From positions 1 through 64,000 of the forward strand of contig NZ_FCOI02000027.1 of assembly GCF_001544795.2 (NCBI RefSeq): a stretch of DNA of 64,000 nucleotides, given 5' to 3'. Each line of letters starts with the position of its first letter. Within the stretch, counting starts at the first letter, position 1. This document shows, one piece after another, positions 26,399 to 36,207 of the stretch. A program made the position numbers and the translations under genes. The notes beneath the pieces are model-generated. The model saw only the letters and a program-made list of their open reading frames with translations. It did no database searches and had not been told where the DNA came from. The stretch is from Caballeronia temeraria. Lineage in GTDB: Bacteria; Pseudomonadota; Gammaproteobacteria; Burkholderiales; Burkholderiaceae.

Positions 26399-26609
26399 CC
26401 CTCTTTGTGGGAGCCCCGTCGCGGGCGAAATTGGTGGGGGAAGCCGGTTCGGGCGCTCAGCCTGGGCCGACAGATTCACCGGATTGCGATGGCGGGTTTC
26501 GTCTGCCGTTGCTGCCTGTTCTAACCCAAGCAGCCATTTGGCTGACGGGACCAAGACTGACCGGCTGTGCCATGGTGGTGCAATCGGATTAAGTTGGGAA
26601 AGATAAACC

Positions 26610-26978
26610 ATGATCCAGACCGAAACTCGGCTTGAAGTGGCCGACAACACGGGTGCGCGTGAAGTCATGTGCATCAAGGTGCTCGGCGGCTCGAAGCGTC
26701 GTTACGCAAGCATTGGCGACATCATCAAGGTGACCGTCAAAGAAGCGACGCCGCGCGGACGCGTGAAAAAGGGCGAAATCTATAACGCCGTGGTCGTTCG
26801 TACGGCCAAGGGCGTGCGTCGCCAGGATGGCTCGCTCATCAAGTTCGACGGCAATGCCGCCGTTCTGCTGAACACGAAGCTCGAGCCGATCGGCACGCGT
26901 ATTTTCGGGCCGGTTACGCGTGAACTGCGTAGCGAACGATTCATGAAGATCGTTTCGCTCGCTCCGGAAGTGCTGTAA
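26610..26978 (+). CDS. rplN: 50S ribosomal protein L14
   Basis: L14 lies at the subunit interface and contacts L19 and RsfS. The protein has 122 residues, normal length, with conserved [16 protein letters not shown]. First gene of the spc cluster, about 214 bases downstream of the promoter element. Confidence 0.98.
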   Translation: MIQTETRLEVADNTGAREVMCIKVLGGSKRRYASIGDIIKVTVKEATPRGRVKKGEIYNAVVVRTAKGVRRQDGSLIKFDGNAAVLLNTKLEPIGTRIFGPVTRELRSERFMKIVSLAPEVL

Positions 26979-26987
26979 GGAGTCGCG

Positions 26988-27296
26988 ATGAATAAGATTC
27001 GCAAGGGTGACGAAGTCATCGTCACCACCGGCAAGGACAAGGGCAAGCGCGGCACCGTGCTGGTCGTTGCGGAAGACCGTGTCACCGTCGAGGGCATCAA
27101 CCTCGTCAAGAAGCACGTGAAGCCGAACCCGATGAAGGGTACGACGGGCGGTGTGGAAGCCAAAACGATGCCGCTGCATATTTCGAACGTCGCATTGGTC
27201 GACGCGAACGGCAAGGCATCGCGCGTTGGCATCAAGGTCGAAGACGGCAAGAAGGTTCGCTTCTTGAAGTCGACCGGCGCCACGCTCAACGCCTGA
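26988..27296 (+). CDS. rplX: 50S ribosomal protein L24
   Basis: L24 is an assembly-initiating 23S rRNA binder with a KOW domain ([20 protein letters not shown] at the N-terminus). The protein has 102 residues. AAGGAG precedes the ATG by five bases. Confidence 0.98.
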   Translation: MNKIRKGDEVIVTTGKDKGKRGTVLVVAEDRVTVEGINLVKKHVKPNPMKGTTGGVEAKTMPLHISNVALVDANGKASRVGIKVEDGKKVRFLKSTGATLNA

Positions 27297-27310
27297 CGCG
27301 GAGTTAAAAA

Positions 27311-27850
27311 ATGGCTCGTCTGCAAGAGATTTACAAAGAAAAGGTTGTGCCGCAACTCGTTGAAAAGTTCGGCTACAAGTCCATCATGGAAGTGCCGCGC
27401 ATCACCAAGATTACCCTGAACATGGGTCTTGGCGAAGCCGTCGCTGACAAGAAGATCATCGAAAACGCCGTGGGCGACCTGACGAAGATCGCTGGCCAGA
27501 AGCCGGTTATCACGAAGGCGCGCAAGGCAATCGCAGGCTTCAAGATTCGTCAAGGCTACCCGATCGGCGCGATGGTCACGCTGCGCGGCCAAGCGATGTA
27601 CGAATTCCTCGACCGTTTCGTGACGGTTGCGCTCCCCCGTGTGCGCGACTTCCGTGGCGTGTCGGGCCGTGCATTCGACGGTCGTGGCAACTACAACATC
27701 GGTGTGAGAGAGCAGATCATTTTCCCCGAAATCGACTACGACAAGATCGACGCGCTGCGTGGGCTGAACATCAGCATCACGACTACCGCGAAGACTGACG
27801 ACGAAGCAAAGGCGCTGCTCGCCGGCTTCAAGTTCCCGTTCAGAAACTGA
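27311..27850 (+). CDS. rplE: 50S ribosomal protein L5
   Basis: L5 binds 5S rRNA in the central protuberance and contacts P-site tRNA. The protein has 179 residues. Conserved segments include [12 protein letters not shown], the P-site loop region [16 protein letters not shown] and [18 protein letters not shown]. Confidence 0.98.
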   Translation: MARLQEIYKEKVVPQLVEKFGYKSIMEVPRITKITLNMGLGEAVADKKIIENAVGDLTKIAGQKPVITKARKAIAGFKIRQGYPIGAMVTLRGQAMYEFLDRFVTVALPRVRDFRGVSGRAFDGRGNYNIGVREQIIFPEIDYDKIDALRGLNISITTTAKTDDEAKALLAGFKFPFRN

Positions 27851-27857
27851 GGTTACC

Positions 27858-28163
27858 GTGGCTAAACTGGCACTGATCGAACGTGAAAAGAAGCGCGCGC
27901 GCCTGGCAGCTAAGTACGCTCCGAAGCGTGCTGAACTGAAGGCTGTGATCGACGACGCAAGCAAGTCGGACGAAGAGCGCTATTTCGCGCGTCTGGCGCT
28001 GCAACAACTGCCGCGTAACTCGAACCCCACTCGCAAGCGTAACCGCTGCGCGATCACGGGTCGTCCGCGTGGCACGTTCCGCAAGTTCGGACTCGCACGC
28101 GGCAAGATTCGTGAAATCGCTTTCCGCGGCGAAATCCCTGGCCTGACCAAGGCGAGCTGGTAA
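27858..28163 (+). CDS. rpsN: 30S ribosomal protein S14 (zinc-independent form)
   Basis: S14 is a late-assembling 30S head protein. The protein has 101 residues with a GTG start at 27858, seven bases after the rplE stop. It lacks the CxxC pairs of the short zinc-binding form and is the long type found in most proteobacteria. The conserved C-terminus [14 protein letters not shown] is present. Confidence 0.97.
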   Translation: MAKLALIEREKKRARLAAKYAPKRAELKAVIDDASKSDEERYFARLALQQLPRNSNPTRKRNRCAITGRPRGTFRKFGLARGKIREIAFRGEIPGLTKASW

Positions 28164-28177
28164 TAGGAGAAACATAA

Positions 28178-28573
28178 ATGAGCATGAGTGATCCTATCGC
28201 CGATATGCTGACTCGCATCCGCAACGCGCAGATGGTCGAGAAGGTTTCGGTGACTATGCCCTCGTCGAAAGTCAAGGTTGCGATTGCGCAGGTTTTGAAG
28301 GACGAAGGTTATATCGACGACTTCGCAGTGAAGGCTGAAGGTGCGAAGACGGAATTGAATATCGCGTTGAAGTACTACGCTGGCCGTCCGGTTATCGAGC
28401 GCCTCGAGCGCGTCTCGAAGCCTGGTCTGCGCGTGTACCGCGGTCGCAACGACATCCCGCAGGTCATGAACGGCCTCGGCGTTGCAATCGTGTCGACGCC
28501 GAAGGGTGTGATGACCGACCGCAAGGCGCGCCAGAACGGCGTCGGTGGCGAAGTCATCTGCTACGTCGCTTAA
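28178..28573 (+). CDS. rpsH: 30S ribosomal protein S8
   Basis: S8 binds the central domain of 16S rRNA and represses the spc operon in E. coli. The protein has 131 residues, with N-terminal [15 protein letters not shown] after the first two residues. The C-terminal [10 protein letters not shown] motif and GGEVICYVA end are intact. TAGGAG lies upstream. Confidence 0.98.
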   Translation: MSMSDPIADMLTRIRNAQMVEKVSVTMPSSKVKVAIAQVLKDEGYIDDFAVKAEGAKTELNIALKYYAGRPVIERLERVSKPGLRVYRGRNDIPQVMNGLGVAIVSTPKGVMTDRKARQNGVGGEVICYVA

Positions 28574-28591
28574 CGCCTAAGGAGAAGAAAC

Positions 28592-29125
28592 ATGTCTCGA
28601 GTAGGTAAAAGCCCGATTACGCTGCCGCAAGGCGCGGAAGTGGCGATCAAGGGCGACGTCATCACCGTGAAGGGTCCGCTCGGCACGATCTCGCAACCGG
28701 CGAACAAGCTGGTTGCCGTGACGAACGAGAACGGCACCCTGAAGCTGGCTCCGACGGACGAAAGCCGCGAAGCAAACGCGATGTCAGGCACGATGCGCGC
28801 CCTTGTGGCAAACATGGTGCAGGGCGTCACCAAGGGTTTCGAGCGCAAGCTGACGCTGGTTGGCGTTGGTTATCGTGCGCAAGCGCAAGGCGACAAGCTG
28901 AACCTGTCGCTGGGTTTCTCGCACCCCGTGGTGCACCAGATGCCGGAAGGCGTCAAGGCTGAAACCCCGTCGCAGACCGAAATCGTGATCAAGGGGATCG
29001 ACAAGCAGAAAGTCGGACAGACCGCAGCAGAAGTGCGCGGCTATCGTCCGCCTGAGCCGTATAAGGGCAAGGGCGTGCGTTATTCCGACGAGGTCGTGAT
29101 CCTCAAAGAAACGAAGAAGAAGTAA
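28592..29125 (+). CDS. rplF: 50S ribosomal protein L6
   Basis: L6 lies near the sarcin-ricin loop. The protein has 177 residues with two similar domains and the conserved C-terminal [27 protein letters not shown] precedes the ATG. Confidence 0.98.
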   Translation: MSRVGKSPITLPQGAEVAIKGDVITVKGPLGTISQPANKLVAVTNENGTLKLAPTDESREANAMSGTMRALVANMVQGVTKGFERKLTLVGVGYRAQAQGDKLNLSLGFSHPVVHQMPEGVKAETPSQTEIVIKGIDKQKVGQTAAEVRGYRPPEPYKGKGVRYSDEVVILKETKKK

Positions 29126-29137
29126 GGGTGCGCAATC

Positions 29138-29503
29138 ATGGATAAGACTCAATCTCGCCTGCGCCGCGCTCGTCAGACGCGTATCAAGATCGCTGAGCTG
29201 CAGGTTCCGCGTCTGGCCGTGCATCGCACGAATACGCATATCTACGCGCAAGTGTTCTCGGCATGCGGCACGAAGGTCGTGGCTAGCGCCTCGACGCTGG
29301 AAGCTGAAGTGCGCGCTGAACTGGCCGACAAGTCGGGCAAGGGCGGCAACGTCAATGCTGCGACCTTGATCGGCAAACGTATCGCCGAAAAGGCCAAGGC
29401 TGCCGGCATCGAATCCGTCGCCTTTGACCGCTCGGGTTTCCGCTACCACGGCCGCGTGAAGGCGCTGGCTGATGCGGCGCGCGAAGCCGGGCTCAAGTTC
29501 TAA
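29138..29503 (+). CDS. rplR: 50S ribosomal protein L18
   Basis: L18 binds 5S rRNA in the central protuberance. The protein has 121 residues with a basic N-terminus and conserved C-terminal [20 protein letters not shown]. It lies in spc order between rplF and rpsE. Confidence 0.98.
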   Translation: MDKTQSRLRRARQTRIKIAELQVPRLAVHRTNTHIYAQVFSACGTKVVASASTLEAEVRAELADKSGKGGNVNAATLIGKRIAEKAKAAGIESVAFDRSGFRYHGRVKALADAAREAGLKF

Positions 29504-29517
29504 GGGAAGAATTCGTC

Positions 29518-30036
29518 ATGGCAAAGATGCAAGCGAAAGTTCAGGCTGACGAACGCGACGACGGCCTGCGCGAAAAGATGATTTCGGTCAACCGCGTGAC
29601 CAAGGTCGTGAAGGGTGGCCGGATTCTCGGCTTCGCCGCACTGACCGTGGTCGGCGACGGTGACGGCCGGATCGGCATGGGCAAGGGTAAGGCCAAGGAA
29701 GTTCCGGTTGCCGTTCAAAAGGCAATGGAACAGGCCCGCCGCAACATGTTCAAGGTGCCCCTGAAGAACGGCACGCTGCAACACGAAGTGCACGGCAAGC
29801 ACGGCGCATCGGCGGTCCTCCTCGCTCCGGCGAAGGACGGTACCGGCGTGATCGCTGGCGGCCCGATGCGCGCAGTGTTCGACGTGATGGGCGTGCAAAA
29901 CGTTGTGGCCAAGAGCCACGGTTCGACGAACCCGTACAACCTCGTCCGTGCGACGCTGGACGGTCTGCGCAAGCAGTCGACCCCGGCAGACATCGCGGCG
30001 AAGCGTGGTAAGTCCGTCGAAGACATTCTGGGCTAA
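29518..30036 (+). CDS. rpsE: 30S ribosomal protein S5
   Basis: S5 contributes to mRNA entry and decoding fidelity. The protein has 172 residues, with the N-terminal double-stranded-RNA-like domain containing [12 protein letters not shown] and a normal C-terminus. The spectinomycin-resistance loop ([10 protein letters not shown]) has no deletion. Confidence 0.98.
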   Translation: MAKMQAKVQADERDDGLREKMISVNRVTKVVKGGRILGFAALTVVGDGDGRIGMGKGKAKEVPVAVQKAMEQARRNMFKVPLKNGTLQHEVHGKHGASAVLLAPAKDGTGVIAGGPMRAVFDVMGVQNVVAKSHGSTNPYNLVRATLDGLRKQSTPADIAAKRGKSVEDILG

Positions 30037-30046
30037 GGTGGTCACC

Positions 30047-30229
30047 ATGTCTGAAAAAACTGTCAAGATTCAGCTCGTCAAGAGCCTGATCGGGACCCGC
30101 GAATCGCACCGCGCAACGGTGCGTGGCCTCGGCCTGCGTCGCCTGAACTCGGTTTCCGAGCTGCAGGACACGCCGGCAGTGCGCGGGATGATCAACAAGG
30201 TCTCGTACCTCGTTAAGGTCATCGCCTAA
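30047..30229 (+). CDS. rpmD: 50S ribosomal protein L30
   Basis: L30 is a small 23S rRNA-binding protein. The protein has 60 residues from the ATG at 30047 ([13 protein letters not shown]), the usual length. The same frame runs back to 29903 inside rpsE but that part is not L30. It ends LVKVIA, typical for the family. Confidence 0.97.
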   Translation: MSEKTVKIQLVKSLIGTRESHRATVRGLGLRRLNSVSELQDTPAVRGMINKVSYLVKVIA

Positions 30230-30259
30230 GCGGCCGACCAAGGATCCAAGGAGTTGAAC

Positions 30260-30694
30260 ATGGAATTGAATAACCTGAAGCCGGCTGAAGGCGCGAAGCA
30301 CGCAAAGCGTCGCGTTGGTCGCGGTATCGGTTCGGGCCTCGGCAAGACCGCAGGTCGCGGTCACAAGGGTCAGAAATCGCGTTCGGGCGGCTTTCACAAG
30401 GTCGGCTTCGAAGGCGGTCAGATGCCTCTGCAGCGTCGTTTGCCGAAGCGCGGCTTCACCTCGCTGACGAAGGAATTCGTCGGTGAAGTGAACCTGAACG
30501 ATCTGGAAAAGCTGCCGGTCGACGAAATCGATCTCCTGGCGCTGAAGCAAGCGGGTCTGGTCGGCGAGCTCATCAAGAGCGCGAAGATCATCAAGACCGG
30601 CGAGATCACGCGCAAGGTCACGGTGAAGGGTCTGTCGGCAACGGCAGGCGCCCGTGCAGCAATCGAAGCCGCTGGCGGCTCGTTCGCCGAGTAA
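30260..30694 (+). CDS. rplO: 50S ribosomal protein L15
   Basis: L15 is a late assembly protein of the 50S subunit. The protein has 144 residues from the ATG at 30260, five bases after CAAGGAG; an in-frame ATG six bases earlier is less well placed. The Gly/Arg-rich N-terminal extension [19 protein letters not shown] is present. Confidence 0.97.
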   Translation: MELNNLKPAEGAKHAKRRVGRGIGSGLGKTAGRGHKGQKSRSGGFHKVGFEGGQMPLQRRLPKRGFTSLTKEFVGEVNLNDLEKLPVDEIDLLALKQAGLVGELIKSAKIIKTGEITRKVTVKGLSATAGARAAIEAAGGSFAE

Positions 30695-30735
30695 CGCGCT
30701 TTCGCCGTTACTAGCACTAGCATCGGAGAAGGTAC

Positions 30736-32082
30736 TTGGCTAACAGCCCGAGTCTCGCAAAAACCGGTCGAAGCGCGGCGAAATTTGGCGATCTGCGCCG
30801 GCGTGCAGTGTTCCTGCTGCTGGCGTTGATCGTCTACCGCATTGGTGCGCATATTCCGGTACCCGGCATCGATCCGGATCAACTGGCGAAGCTGTTCCAA
30901 AGCCAGTCGGGCGGCATCCTAGGCATGTTCAACATGTTCTCGGGTGGCGCGCTGTCGCGATTCACGATCTTTGCGCTGGGCATCATGCCCTACATTTCGG
31001 CCTCGATCATCATGCAGTTGCTGTCGATCGTGTCGCCGCAGATGGAGGCGTTGAAGAAGGAAGGGCAGGCGGGACAACGGAAGATCACGCAGTACACGCG
31101 TATCTTCACGGTGGTTCTGGCGACCTTCCAGGCGTTCGGTATCGCGGTCGCGCTGGAAAATCAGCCGGCTCTGGTGCTGGACCCCGGCATGGTGTTCCGG
31201 CTGACGACGGTCGTCACGCTGGTGACGGGCACGATGTTCCTGATGTGGCTCGGTGAGCAGATCACGGAACGCGGTCTCGGCAACGGCATTTCGATCATCA
31301 TCTTCGGTGGTATCGCGGCGGGTTTCCCGAATGCGATCGGTGGTCTGTTCGAGCTGGTTCGCACCGGTTCGATGAGCATCATCTCGTCGATCATCATCGT
31401 CGTGCTGATCGCGGCGGTCACGTATCTGGTCGTGTTCATCGAACGCGGTCAGCGCAAGATCCTCGTGAATTACGCGAAGCGCCAGGTCGGTAACAAGATT
31501 TACGGCGGACAGTCGTCCCATCTGCCGCTGAAGTTGAACATGTCGGGTGTGATTCCGCCGATCTTCGCGTCGTCGATCATCCTCTTCCCGGCAACCATCC
31601 TGAACTGGTTCAGTTCGGGTACGCGCACCAACTGGTTCGCAAACACGCTGCACAACGTGGCCGAGGCGCTCAAGCCAGGTCAACCGGTGTACGTGCTGCT
31701 GTATGCGTTGGCGATCGTCTTCTTCTGCTTCTTTTACACCGCACTGGTGTTCAACAGCCGGGAGACCGCCGACAACTTGAAGAAGAGCGGTGCTTTCGTT
31801 CCGGGTATCCGTCCGGGCGATCAGACTGCACGATATATCGACCGCATCCTCACGCGTCTGACGCTGGCTGGTGCGATCTACATCGTATTCGTGTGCCTGC
31901 TGCCTGAGTTTCTGGTGTTGCGCTGGAACGTGCCGTTTTATTTTGGTGGAACGTCGCTGCTGATCATTGTCGTCGTCACGATGGACTTCATGGCTCAGGT
32001 GCAGTCGTACGTTATGTCGCAACAGTATGAGTCGCTGCTCAAGAAGGCAAACTTCAAGGGCGGCAACGTCCCGATGCGTTAA
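30736..32082 (+). CDS. secY: Preprotein translocase channel subunit SecY
   Basis: SecY forms the protein-conducting pore of the inner membrane. The 448-residue protein has ten hydrophobic segments. It starts with TTG at 30736, five bases after GGAGAAGG; homologues begin ANSPSLAK at this point, which supports the rare start. The plug/first-helix region ([12 protein letters not shown]) and cytoplasmic loop [17 protein letters not shown] are conserved. It lies in the spc cluster next to infA. Confidence 0.97.
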   Translation: MANSPSLAKTGRSAAKFGDLRRRAVFLLLALIVYRIGAHIPVPGIDPDQLAKLFQSQSGGILGMFNMFSGGALSRFTIFALGIMPYISASIIMQLLSIVSPQMEALKKEGQAGQRKITQYTRIFTVVLATFQAFGIAVALENQPALVLDPGMVFRLTTVVTLVTGTMFLMWLGEQITERGLGNGISIIIFGGIAAGFPNAIGGLFELVRTGSMSIISSIIIVVLIAAVTYLVVFIERGQRKILVNYAKRQVGNKIYGGQSSHLPLKLNMSGVIPPIFASSIILFPATILNWFSSGTRTNWFANTLHNVAEALKPGQPVYVLLYALAIVFFCFFYTALVFNSRETADNLKKSGAFVPGIRPGDQTARYIDRILTRLTLAGAIYIVFVCLLPEFLVLRWNVPFYFGGTSLLIIVVVTMDFMAQVQSYVMSQQYESLLKKANFKGGNVPMR

Positions 32083-32090
32083 TTAGGACC

Positions 32091-32309
32091 ATGGCCAAAG
32101 ACGATGTTATCCAGATGCAGGGTGAGGTCATCGAAAACCTCCCCAACGCTACTTTCCGGGTGAAATTGGAAAATGGCCATGTCGTCCTGGGGCATATTTC
32201 CGGAAAGATGCGGATGCACTACATCCGCATCCTGCCGGGCGACAAGGTTACGGTTGAATTGACGCCTTACGATCTGTCTCGTGCACGGATCGTGTTCCGG
32301 GCGAAGTGA
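32091..32309 (+). CDS. infA: Translation initiation factor IF-1
   Basis: IF-1 blocks the ribosomal A site during initiation. The 72-residue OB-fold protein ([20 protein letters not shown]) has the conserved [16 protein letters not shown] segment. Placement between secY and rpmJ is the usual betaproteobacterial order. Confidence 0.98.
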   Translation: MAKDDVIQMQGEVIENLPNATFRVKLENGHVVLGHISGKMRMHYIRILPGDKVTVELTPYDLSRARIVFRAK

Positions 32310-32329
32310 TTTGAAAAAAGGGTAATATC

Positions 32330-32446
32330 ATGAAAGTGATGGCATCGGTTAAGCGCATTTGCCGCAATTGCAAGATCATCAAGCGCAAGGGCGTTGTGCG
32401 CGTGATTTGCAGCTCTGATCCGCGCCACAAACAGCGTCAAGGCTGA
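32330..32446 (+). CDS. rpmJ: 50S ribosomal protein L36 (zinc-binding form)
   Basis: A 38-residue protein starting [14 protein letters not shown] and ending HKQRQG. The zinc ligands C11, C14, C27 and H33 are all present, so it is the zinc-dependent form. It lies between infA and rpsM as in most proteobacteria. Confidence 0.97.
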
Positions 32447-32487
32447 ACGCCGCGCTTTTGCTTGCGCTTTTTGTTTGAGGAAAAACA

Positions 32488-32853
32488 ATGGCTCGTATCG
32501 CAGGGGTTAACATCCCGAATCACCAGCATACCGAGATCGGCCTGACGGCAATCTTCGGCATCGGTCGCACGCGTTCGCGCGGCATTTGCACCGCCGCTGG
32601 TGTGGAATTTTCGAAGAAGGTCAAGGACCTCACCGACGCAGACCTCGAAAAGCTGCGTGACGAAGTGGGCAAGTTCATCGTCGAAGGCGACCTGCGTCGT
32701 GAAGTGACGATGAACATCAAGCGCCTGATGGACTTGGGTTGCTACCGCGGCATGCGCCATCGCAAGGGTCTGCCCCTGCGTGGCCAGCGTACGCGTACGA
32801 ACGCCCGTACCCGCAAGGGTCCGCGTCGTGCGGCGCAATCGCTGAAGAAGTAA
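32488..32853 (+). CDS. rpsM: 30S ribosomal protein S13
   Basis: S13 contacts P-site tRNA and bridges the subunits. The protein has 121 residues with conserved [20 protein letters not shown] and the basic C-terminal tail ([15 protein letters not shown]). First gene of the alpha cluster; GAGGAA precedes the ATG. Confidence 0.98.
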   Translation: MARIAGVNIPNHQHTEIGLTAIFGIGRTRSRGICTAAGVEFSKKVKDLTDADLEKLRDEVGKFIVEGDLRREVTMNIKRLMDLGCYRGMRHRKGLPLRGQRTRTNARTRKGPRRAAQSLKK

Positions 32854-32881
32854 GCGGAACTGACAGTTACAGGAAAACGTA

Positions 32882-33286
32882 ATGGCTAAGGCTTCGAACA
32901 ACTCCGCGGCGCAACGCGTTCGCAAGAAGGTCAAGAAGAACGTCGCCGAGGGCGTGGTTCACGTTCACGCGTCGTTCAACAACACCATTATCACGATCAC
33001 CGACCGTCAAGGTAACGCGCTGGCATGGGCGACCTCGGGTGGCCAGGGTTTCAAGGGCTCGCGTAAGTCGACGCCGTTTGCAGCTCAGGTCGCAGCGGAA
33101 TCGGCTGGCCGCGTGGCAATGGAATACGGCGTGAAGAACCTCGAAGTGCGGATCAAGGGCCCCGGTCCTGGCCGTGAATCGGCGGTGCGCGCGCTGCATG
33201 GTCTTGGCATCAAGATCACCGCGATCTCCGACGTGACGCCGGTCCCGCACAACGGCTGCCGTCCGCCGAAGCGCCGTCGTATCTAA
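32882..33286 (+). CDS. rpsK: 30S ribosomal protein S11
   Basis: S11 lies on the 30S platform near the mRNA exit. The protein has 134 residues, with conserved [16 protein letters not shown] and the C-terminal [17 protein letters not shown]. The 160-base gap to rpsD shows no gene or clear hairpin. Confidence 0.98.
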   Translation: MAKASNNSAAQRVRKKVKKNVAEGVVHVHASFNNTIITITDRQGNALAWATSGGQGFKGSRKSTPFAAQVAAESAGRVAMEYGVKNLEVRIKGPGPGRESAVRALHGLGIKITAISDVTPVPHNGCRPPKRRRI

Positions 33287-33446
33287 TACGTCGACGCAAC
33301 CGCATGTTGCCTGTCGATGCGAAAGTATCGGCGGGTTTCGTGCGTTAGTACTTTTTGACTAAGCCCACCGTTCGGCCCAAAGGGTTCGGACTAGCGCAGA
33401 CCAACGTTCGTCGGAAGTTTGCGTGATCAATATTTAAGGATGCAAA

Positions 33447-34070
33447 GTGGCACGCTATACCGGTCCCAAAGCAAAACTGTCCCGCCGTGAAGGCACTGAC
33501 CTGTTCCTGAAGAGCGCACGCCGCTCCCTCGCCGACAAGTGCAAGCTCGACAGCAAGCCCGGCCAACATGGCCGCACCTCGGGCGCGCGTACGTCCGACT
33601 ACGGTACCCAGTTGCGCGAAAAGCAAAAAGTGAAGCGTATCTACGGTGTGCTGGAGCGTCAGTTCCGCCGCTACTTCGCTGAAGCCGACCGCCGCAAGGG
33701 CCCGACGGGCGAAAACTTGCTGCAATTGCTCGAGTCGCGTCTCGACAACGTCGTCTATCGCATGGGCTTCGGCTCGACGCGCGCAGAAGCGCGTCAGCTC
33801 GTGAGCCACAAGTCGATCATGGTGAACGGCCAAGTCGCGAACATCCCGTCCCTGCAAGTGAAGTCGGGCGACGTCGTGTCCGTGCGCGAGCAGTCGCGCA
33901 AGCAGGCTCGTATCGTCGAAGCGCTCTCGCTGGCACAGCAAGGCGGCATGCCGAGCTGGGTGTCGGTCGACGAGAAGAAGTTCGAAGGCACGTTCAAGTC
34001 GATGCCCGAGCGTAGCGATATCGCTGGCGACATCAACGAAAGCCTGATCGTCGAATTGTATTCGCGTTAA
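33447..34070 (+). CDS. rpsD: 30S ribosomal protein S4
   Basis: S4 nucleates 30S assembly and in E. coli represses the alpha operon. The protein has 207 residues and a GTG start at 33447 behind AAGGA (33436-33440). [15 protein letters not shown] is the family N-terminus. The S4 RNA-binding domain ([19 protein letters not shown]) is intact. Confidence 0.98.
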   Translation: MARYTGPKAKLSRREGTDLFLKSARRSLADKCKLDSKPGQHGRTSGARTSDYGTQLREKQKVKRIYGVLERQFRRYFAEADRRKGPTGENLLQLLESRLDNVVYRMGFGSTRAEARQLVSHKSIMVNGQVANIPSLQVKSGDVVSVREQSRKQARIVEALSLAQQGGMPSWVSVDEKKFEGTFKSMPERSDIAGDINESLIVELYSR

Positions 34071-34204
34071 TCGCGGCGGTAATGGATGGACAGCCGGGGA
34101 GCCTGATTGCTCGTGGCAAGGGGTGGCCTCGGCTGTTTATTTTCAGGTTGTCACCGGTCAGCCTTATCGGTGTAACGAGCCGAGGGTATTGAAAAGGAAA
34201 ACCT

Positions 34205-35182
34205 ATGCAAACCAGTTTGTTGAAGCCCAAGATCATTGCAGTTGAATCGCTTGGTGAGAACCATGCGAAAGTGGTTATGGAGCCGTTCGAACGCGGCTAT
34301 GGCCACACCTTGGGTAACGCGCTTCGGCGCGTGCTGCTGTCGTCGATGATCGGCTACGCGCCGACCGAAGTGACGATCGCAGGCGTCGTGCACGAATACT
34401 CGACGCTCGATGGTGTGCAAGAGGATGTGGTCAACCTGCTGTTGAACCTGAAGGGTGTCGTCTTCAAGCTGCACAACCGCGACGAAGTCACGGTGACGCT
34501 GCGCAAGGAAGGCGAAGGCGTTGTCACGGCCGGCGATATCGAACTCGCGCATGACTGCGAGGTCATCAACCCGGAACACGTGGTCGCTCACCTGTCGAAG
34601 GGCGGCAAGCTCGACGTTCAGATCAAGATCGAAAAGGGCCGCGGCTATGTGCCGGGCAACGTGCGTCGCTACGGCGAAGAGTCGGCCAAGATCATCGGCC
34701 GTATCGTGCTGGACGCGTCGTTCTCGCCGGTTCGCCGCGTGAGCTACGCCGTGGAAAGCGCGCGTGTCGAACAGCGTACCGACCTCGACAAGCTCGTGAT
34801 GAACATCGAGACCAACGGCGTGATCTCGCCGGAAGAAGCGATCCGCCAGTCGGCTCGCATTCTGGTCGATCAGTTGTCGGTGTTCGCAGCGCTGGAAGGC
34901 ACGGAAGCGGCAGCGGAAGCGCCGTCGCGTGCGCCGCAGATCGATCCGATCCTGCTGCGTCCGGTGGACGATCTCGAACTCACGGTTCGTTCCGCGAACT
35001 GCCTGAAGGCCGAGAACATCTACTACATCGGCGATCTGATCCAGCGCACGGAAAACGAGCTGCTGAAGACGCCGAATCTGGGCCGCAAGTCGCTGAACGA
35101 AATCAAGGAAGTGCTGGCTTCGCGTGGTCTCACGCTCGGTATGAAGCTCGAAAACTGGCCGCCGGCTGGTCTCGACAAGTAA
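34205..35182 (+). CDS. rpoA: RNA polymerase subunit alpha
   Basis: The alpha dimer scaffolds RNA polymerase assembly and its C-terminal domain touches UP elements and activators. It has 325 residues, with the N-terminal domain at about 1-230 ([20 protein letters not shown]) and the C-terminal domain at about 245-325 ([20 protein letters not shown], then [13 protein letters not shown]). AAAGGAAA precedes the ATG. Confidence 0.99.
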   Translation: MQTSLLKPKIIAVESLGENHAKVVMEPFERGYGHTLGNALRRVLLSSMIGYAPTEVTIAGVVHEYSTLDGVQEDVVNLLLNLKGVVFKLHNRDEVTVTLRKEGEGVVTAGDIELAHDCEVINPEHVVAHLSKGGKLDVQIKIEKGRGYVPGNVRRYGEESAKIIGRIVLDASFSPVRRVSYAVESARVEQRTDLDKLVMNIETNGVISPEEAIRQSARILVDQLSVFAALEGTEAAAEAPSRAPQIDPILLRPVDDLELTVRSANCLKAENIYYIGDLIQRTENELLKTPNLGRKSLNEIKEVLASRGLTLGMKLENWPPAGLDK

Positions 35183-35203
35183 TTCCGAAGTCACAAGCGT
35201 TAC

Positions 35204-35249
35204 TGGCAAGGACGCGGATTTTCCTTTAAAATCCGCGTCTTGCTTTTTC
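35204..35249 (+). promoter_or_regulatory. Promoter inside an inverted repeat, ahead of rplQ
   Basis: -10 TAAAAT (35227-35232) and -35 TGGCAA (35204-35209) are 17 bases apart. They overlap a repeat with inner arms ACGCGGATTTT (35212-35222) and AAAATCCGCGT (35228-35238), extended by CAAG/CTTG around one bulged G, and followed by GCTTTTTC. As before rplC and rplN, the expected start lies in the 3' arm. The hairpin could end rpoA read-through while rplQ gets its own start. Confidence 0.68.
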
Positions 35250-35321
35250 TCCGACCGGCCCGTGCCCCGAATTAGGGTGCAATAGAAGAGCTGGCTCTAA
35301 ACTCGTTATAGGAAGCTGAAA

Positions 35322-35717
35322 ATGCGTCATAAGCATGGTCTGCGGAAACTGAACCGCACGAGCAGCCATCGTCTGGCAATGCTCCGTAATATGTCGAACT
35401 CGCTGATCGAGCACGAAGTCATCAAGACGACGCTGCCGAAGGCCAAGGAACTGCGCAAGGTTGTCGAGCCCCTCATCACGCTGGGCAAGAAGCCGTCGCT
35501 CGCGAACCGCCGTCTGGCGTTCAACCGCCTGCGCGATCGTGATTCCGTCGCAAAGCTGTTCGACGTCCTCGGCCCGCGCTACGCGAACCGTCCGGGCGGC
35601 TACCTGAGCATCCTGAAGTTCGGTTTCCGTGTCGGCGACAACGCGCCGATGGCGCTGGTCCAGTTGATGGATCGCCCGGAAGTCGAAGAGACGGAAGAAG
35701 TGCAAGAAGCGGAATAA
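35322..35717 (+). CDS. rplQ: 50S ribosomal protein L17
   Basis: L17 lies near the tunnel exit. The protein has 131 residues with family N-terminus [17 protein letters not shown] and an acidic C-terminal tail ([12 protein letters not shown]). It is the last gene of the ribosomal superoperon and is followed 23 bases later by a terminator. Confidence 0.98.
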   Translation: MRHKHGLRKLNRTSSHRLAMLRNMSNSLIEHEVIKTTLPKAKELRKVVEPLITLGKKPSLANRRLAFNRLRDRDSVAKLFDVLGPRYANRPGGYLSILKFGFRVGDNAPMALVQLMDRPEVEETEEVQEAE

Positions 35718-35740
35718 ATTCCGTCTTCGGTTGTTACCAG

Positions 35741-35769
35741 AAAGGCCAGGCTCGAAGCTTGGCCTTTTT
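35741..35769 (+). terminator. Terminator after rplQ
   Basis: Stem AAAGGCCAGGC with GCTTGGCCTTT (one G-T pair), short loop, T-run. It closes the ribosomal protein cluster. Confidence 0.93.
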
Positions 35770-35874
35770 GTTTTCTGGCTGCGACACTTCGGCGCGTCGA
35801 CGCGTAAAAGTGTGTGTCAGCCGCCGATGCTACGATATGCAATTGACCTTCCGCGCTTTTCCGGAGCACTGCGA

Positions 35875-36207
35875 GTGAACGTTCCCGTCGTTTTGATGCT
35901 GTCGACGCTGCCCGATGCCGCCGCAGCCGATGCGCTCGCGCAAGACGCATTGGCCGCGCGGCTCGCCGCATGCGTGACGAACCTCGGCGCGGTGTCGTCG
36001 CAATATCACTGGAAGGGCGTGCTGGAATCGTCGCAGGAAGTGCAGTTGCTGTTCAAGACGAGCACGGCGCGCAGCGATGAGTTGCAGCGCTTCGTCGAGA
36101 CTCGGCATCCGTATGAAACACCCGAGATCCTCGTCTGGCAGGTGGATGCCTCGCCGGCGTACGGTCAGTGGGTCAACGCAGAAACGCAGCGTCCTCTTCA
36201 TGTTTGA
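35875..36207 (+). CDS. cutA: Divalent-cation tolerance protein CutA
   Basis: A small trimeric protein linked to copper and other divalent-ion tolerance; its exact role is unsettled. The 110-residue frame from GTG 35875, eight bases after CCGGAG, fits the family length (about 105-115). The ATG at 35827 would add 16 unmatched residues. Typical strands are ACVTNLGAVSSQYHWKG and the C-terminal half with HPYETPEILVW. The adjacent cutA-dsbD order is common in proteobacteria. Its stop lies inside the start of dsbD (8-base overlap). Confidence 0.92.
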   Translation: MNVPVVLMLSTLPDAAAADALAQDALAARLAACVTNLGAVSSQYHWKGVLESSQEVQLLFKTSTARSDELQRFVETRHPYETPEILVWQVDASPAYGQWVNAETQRPLHV

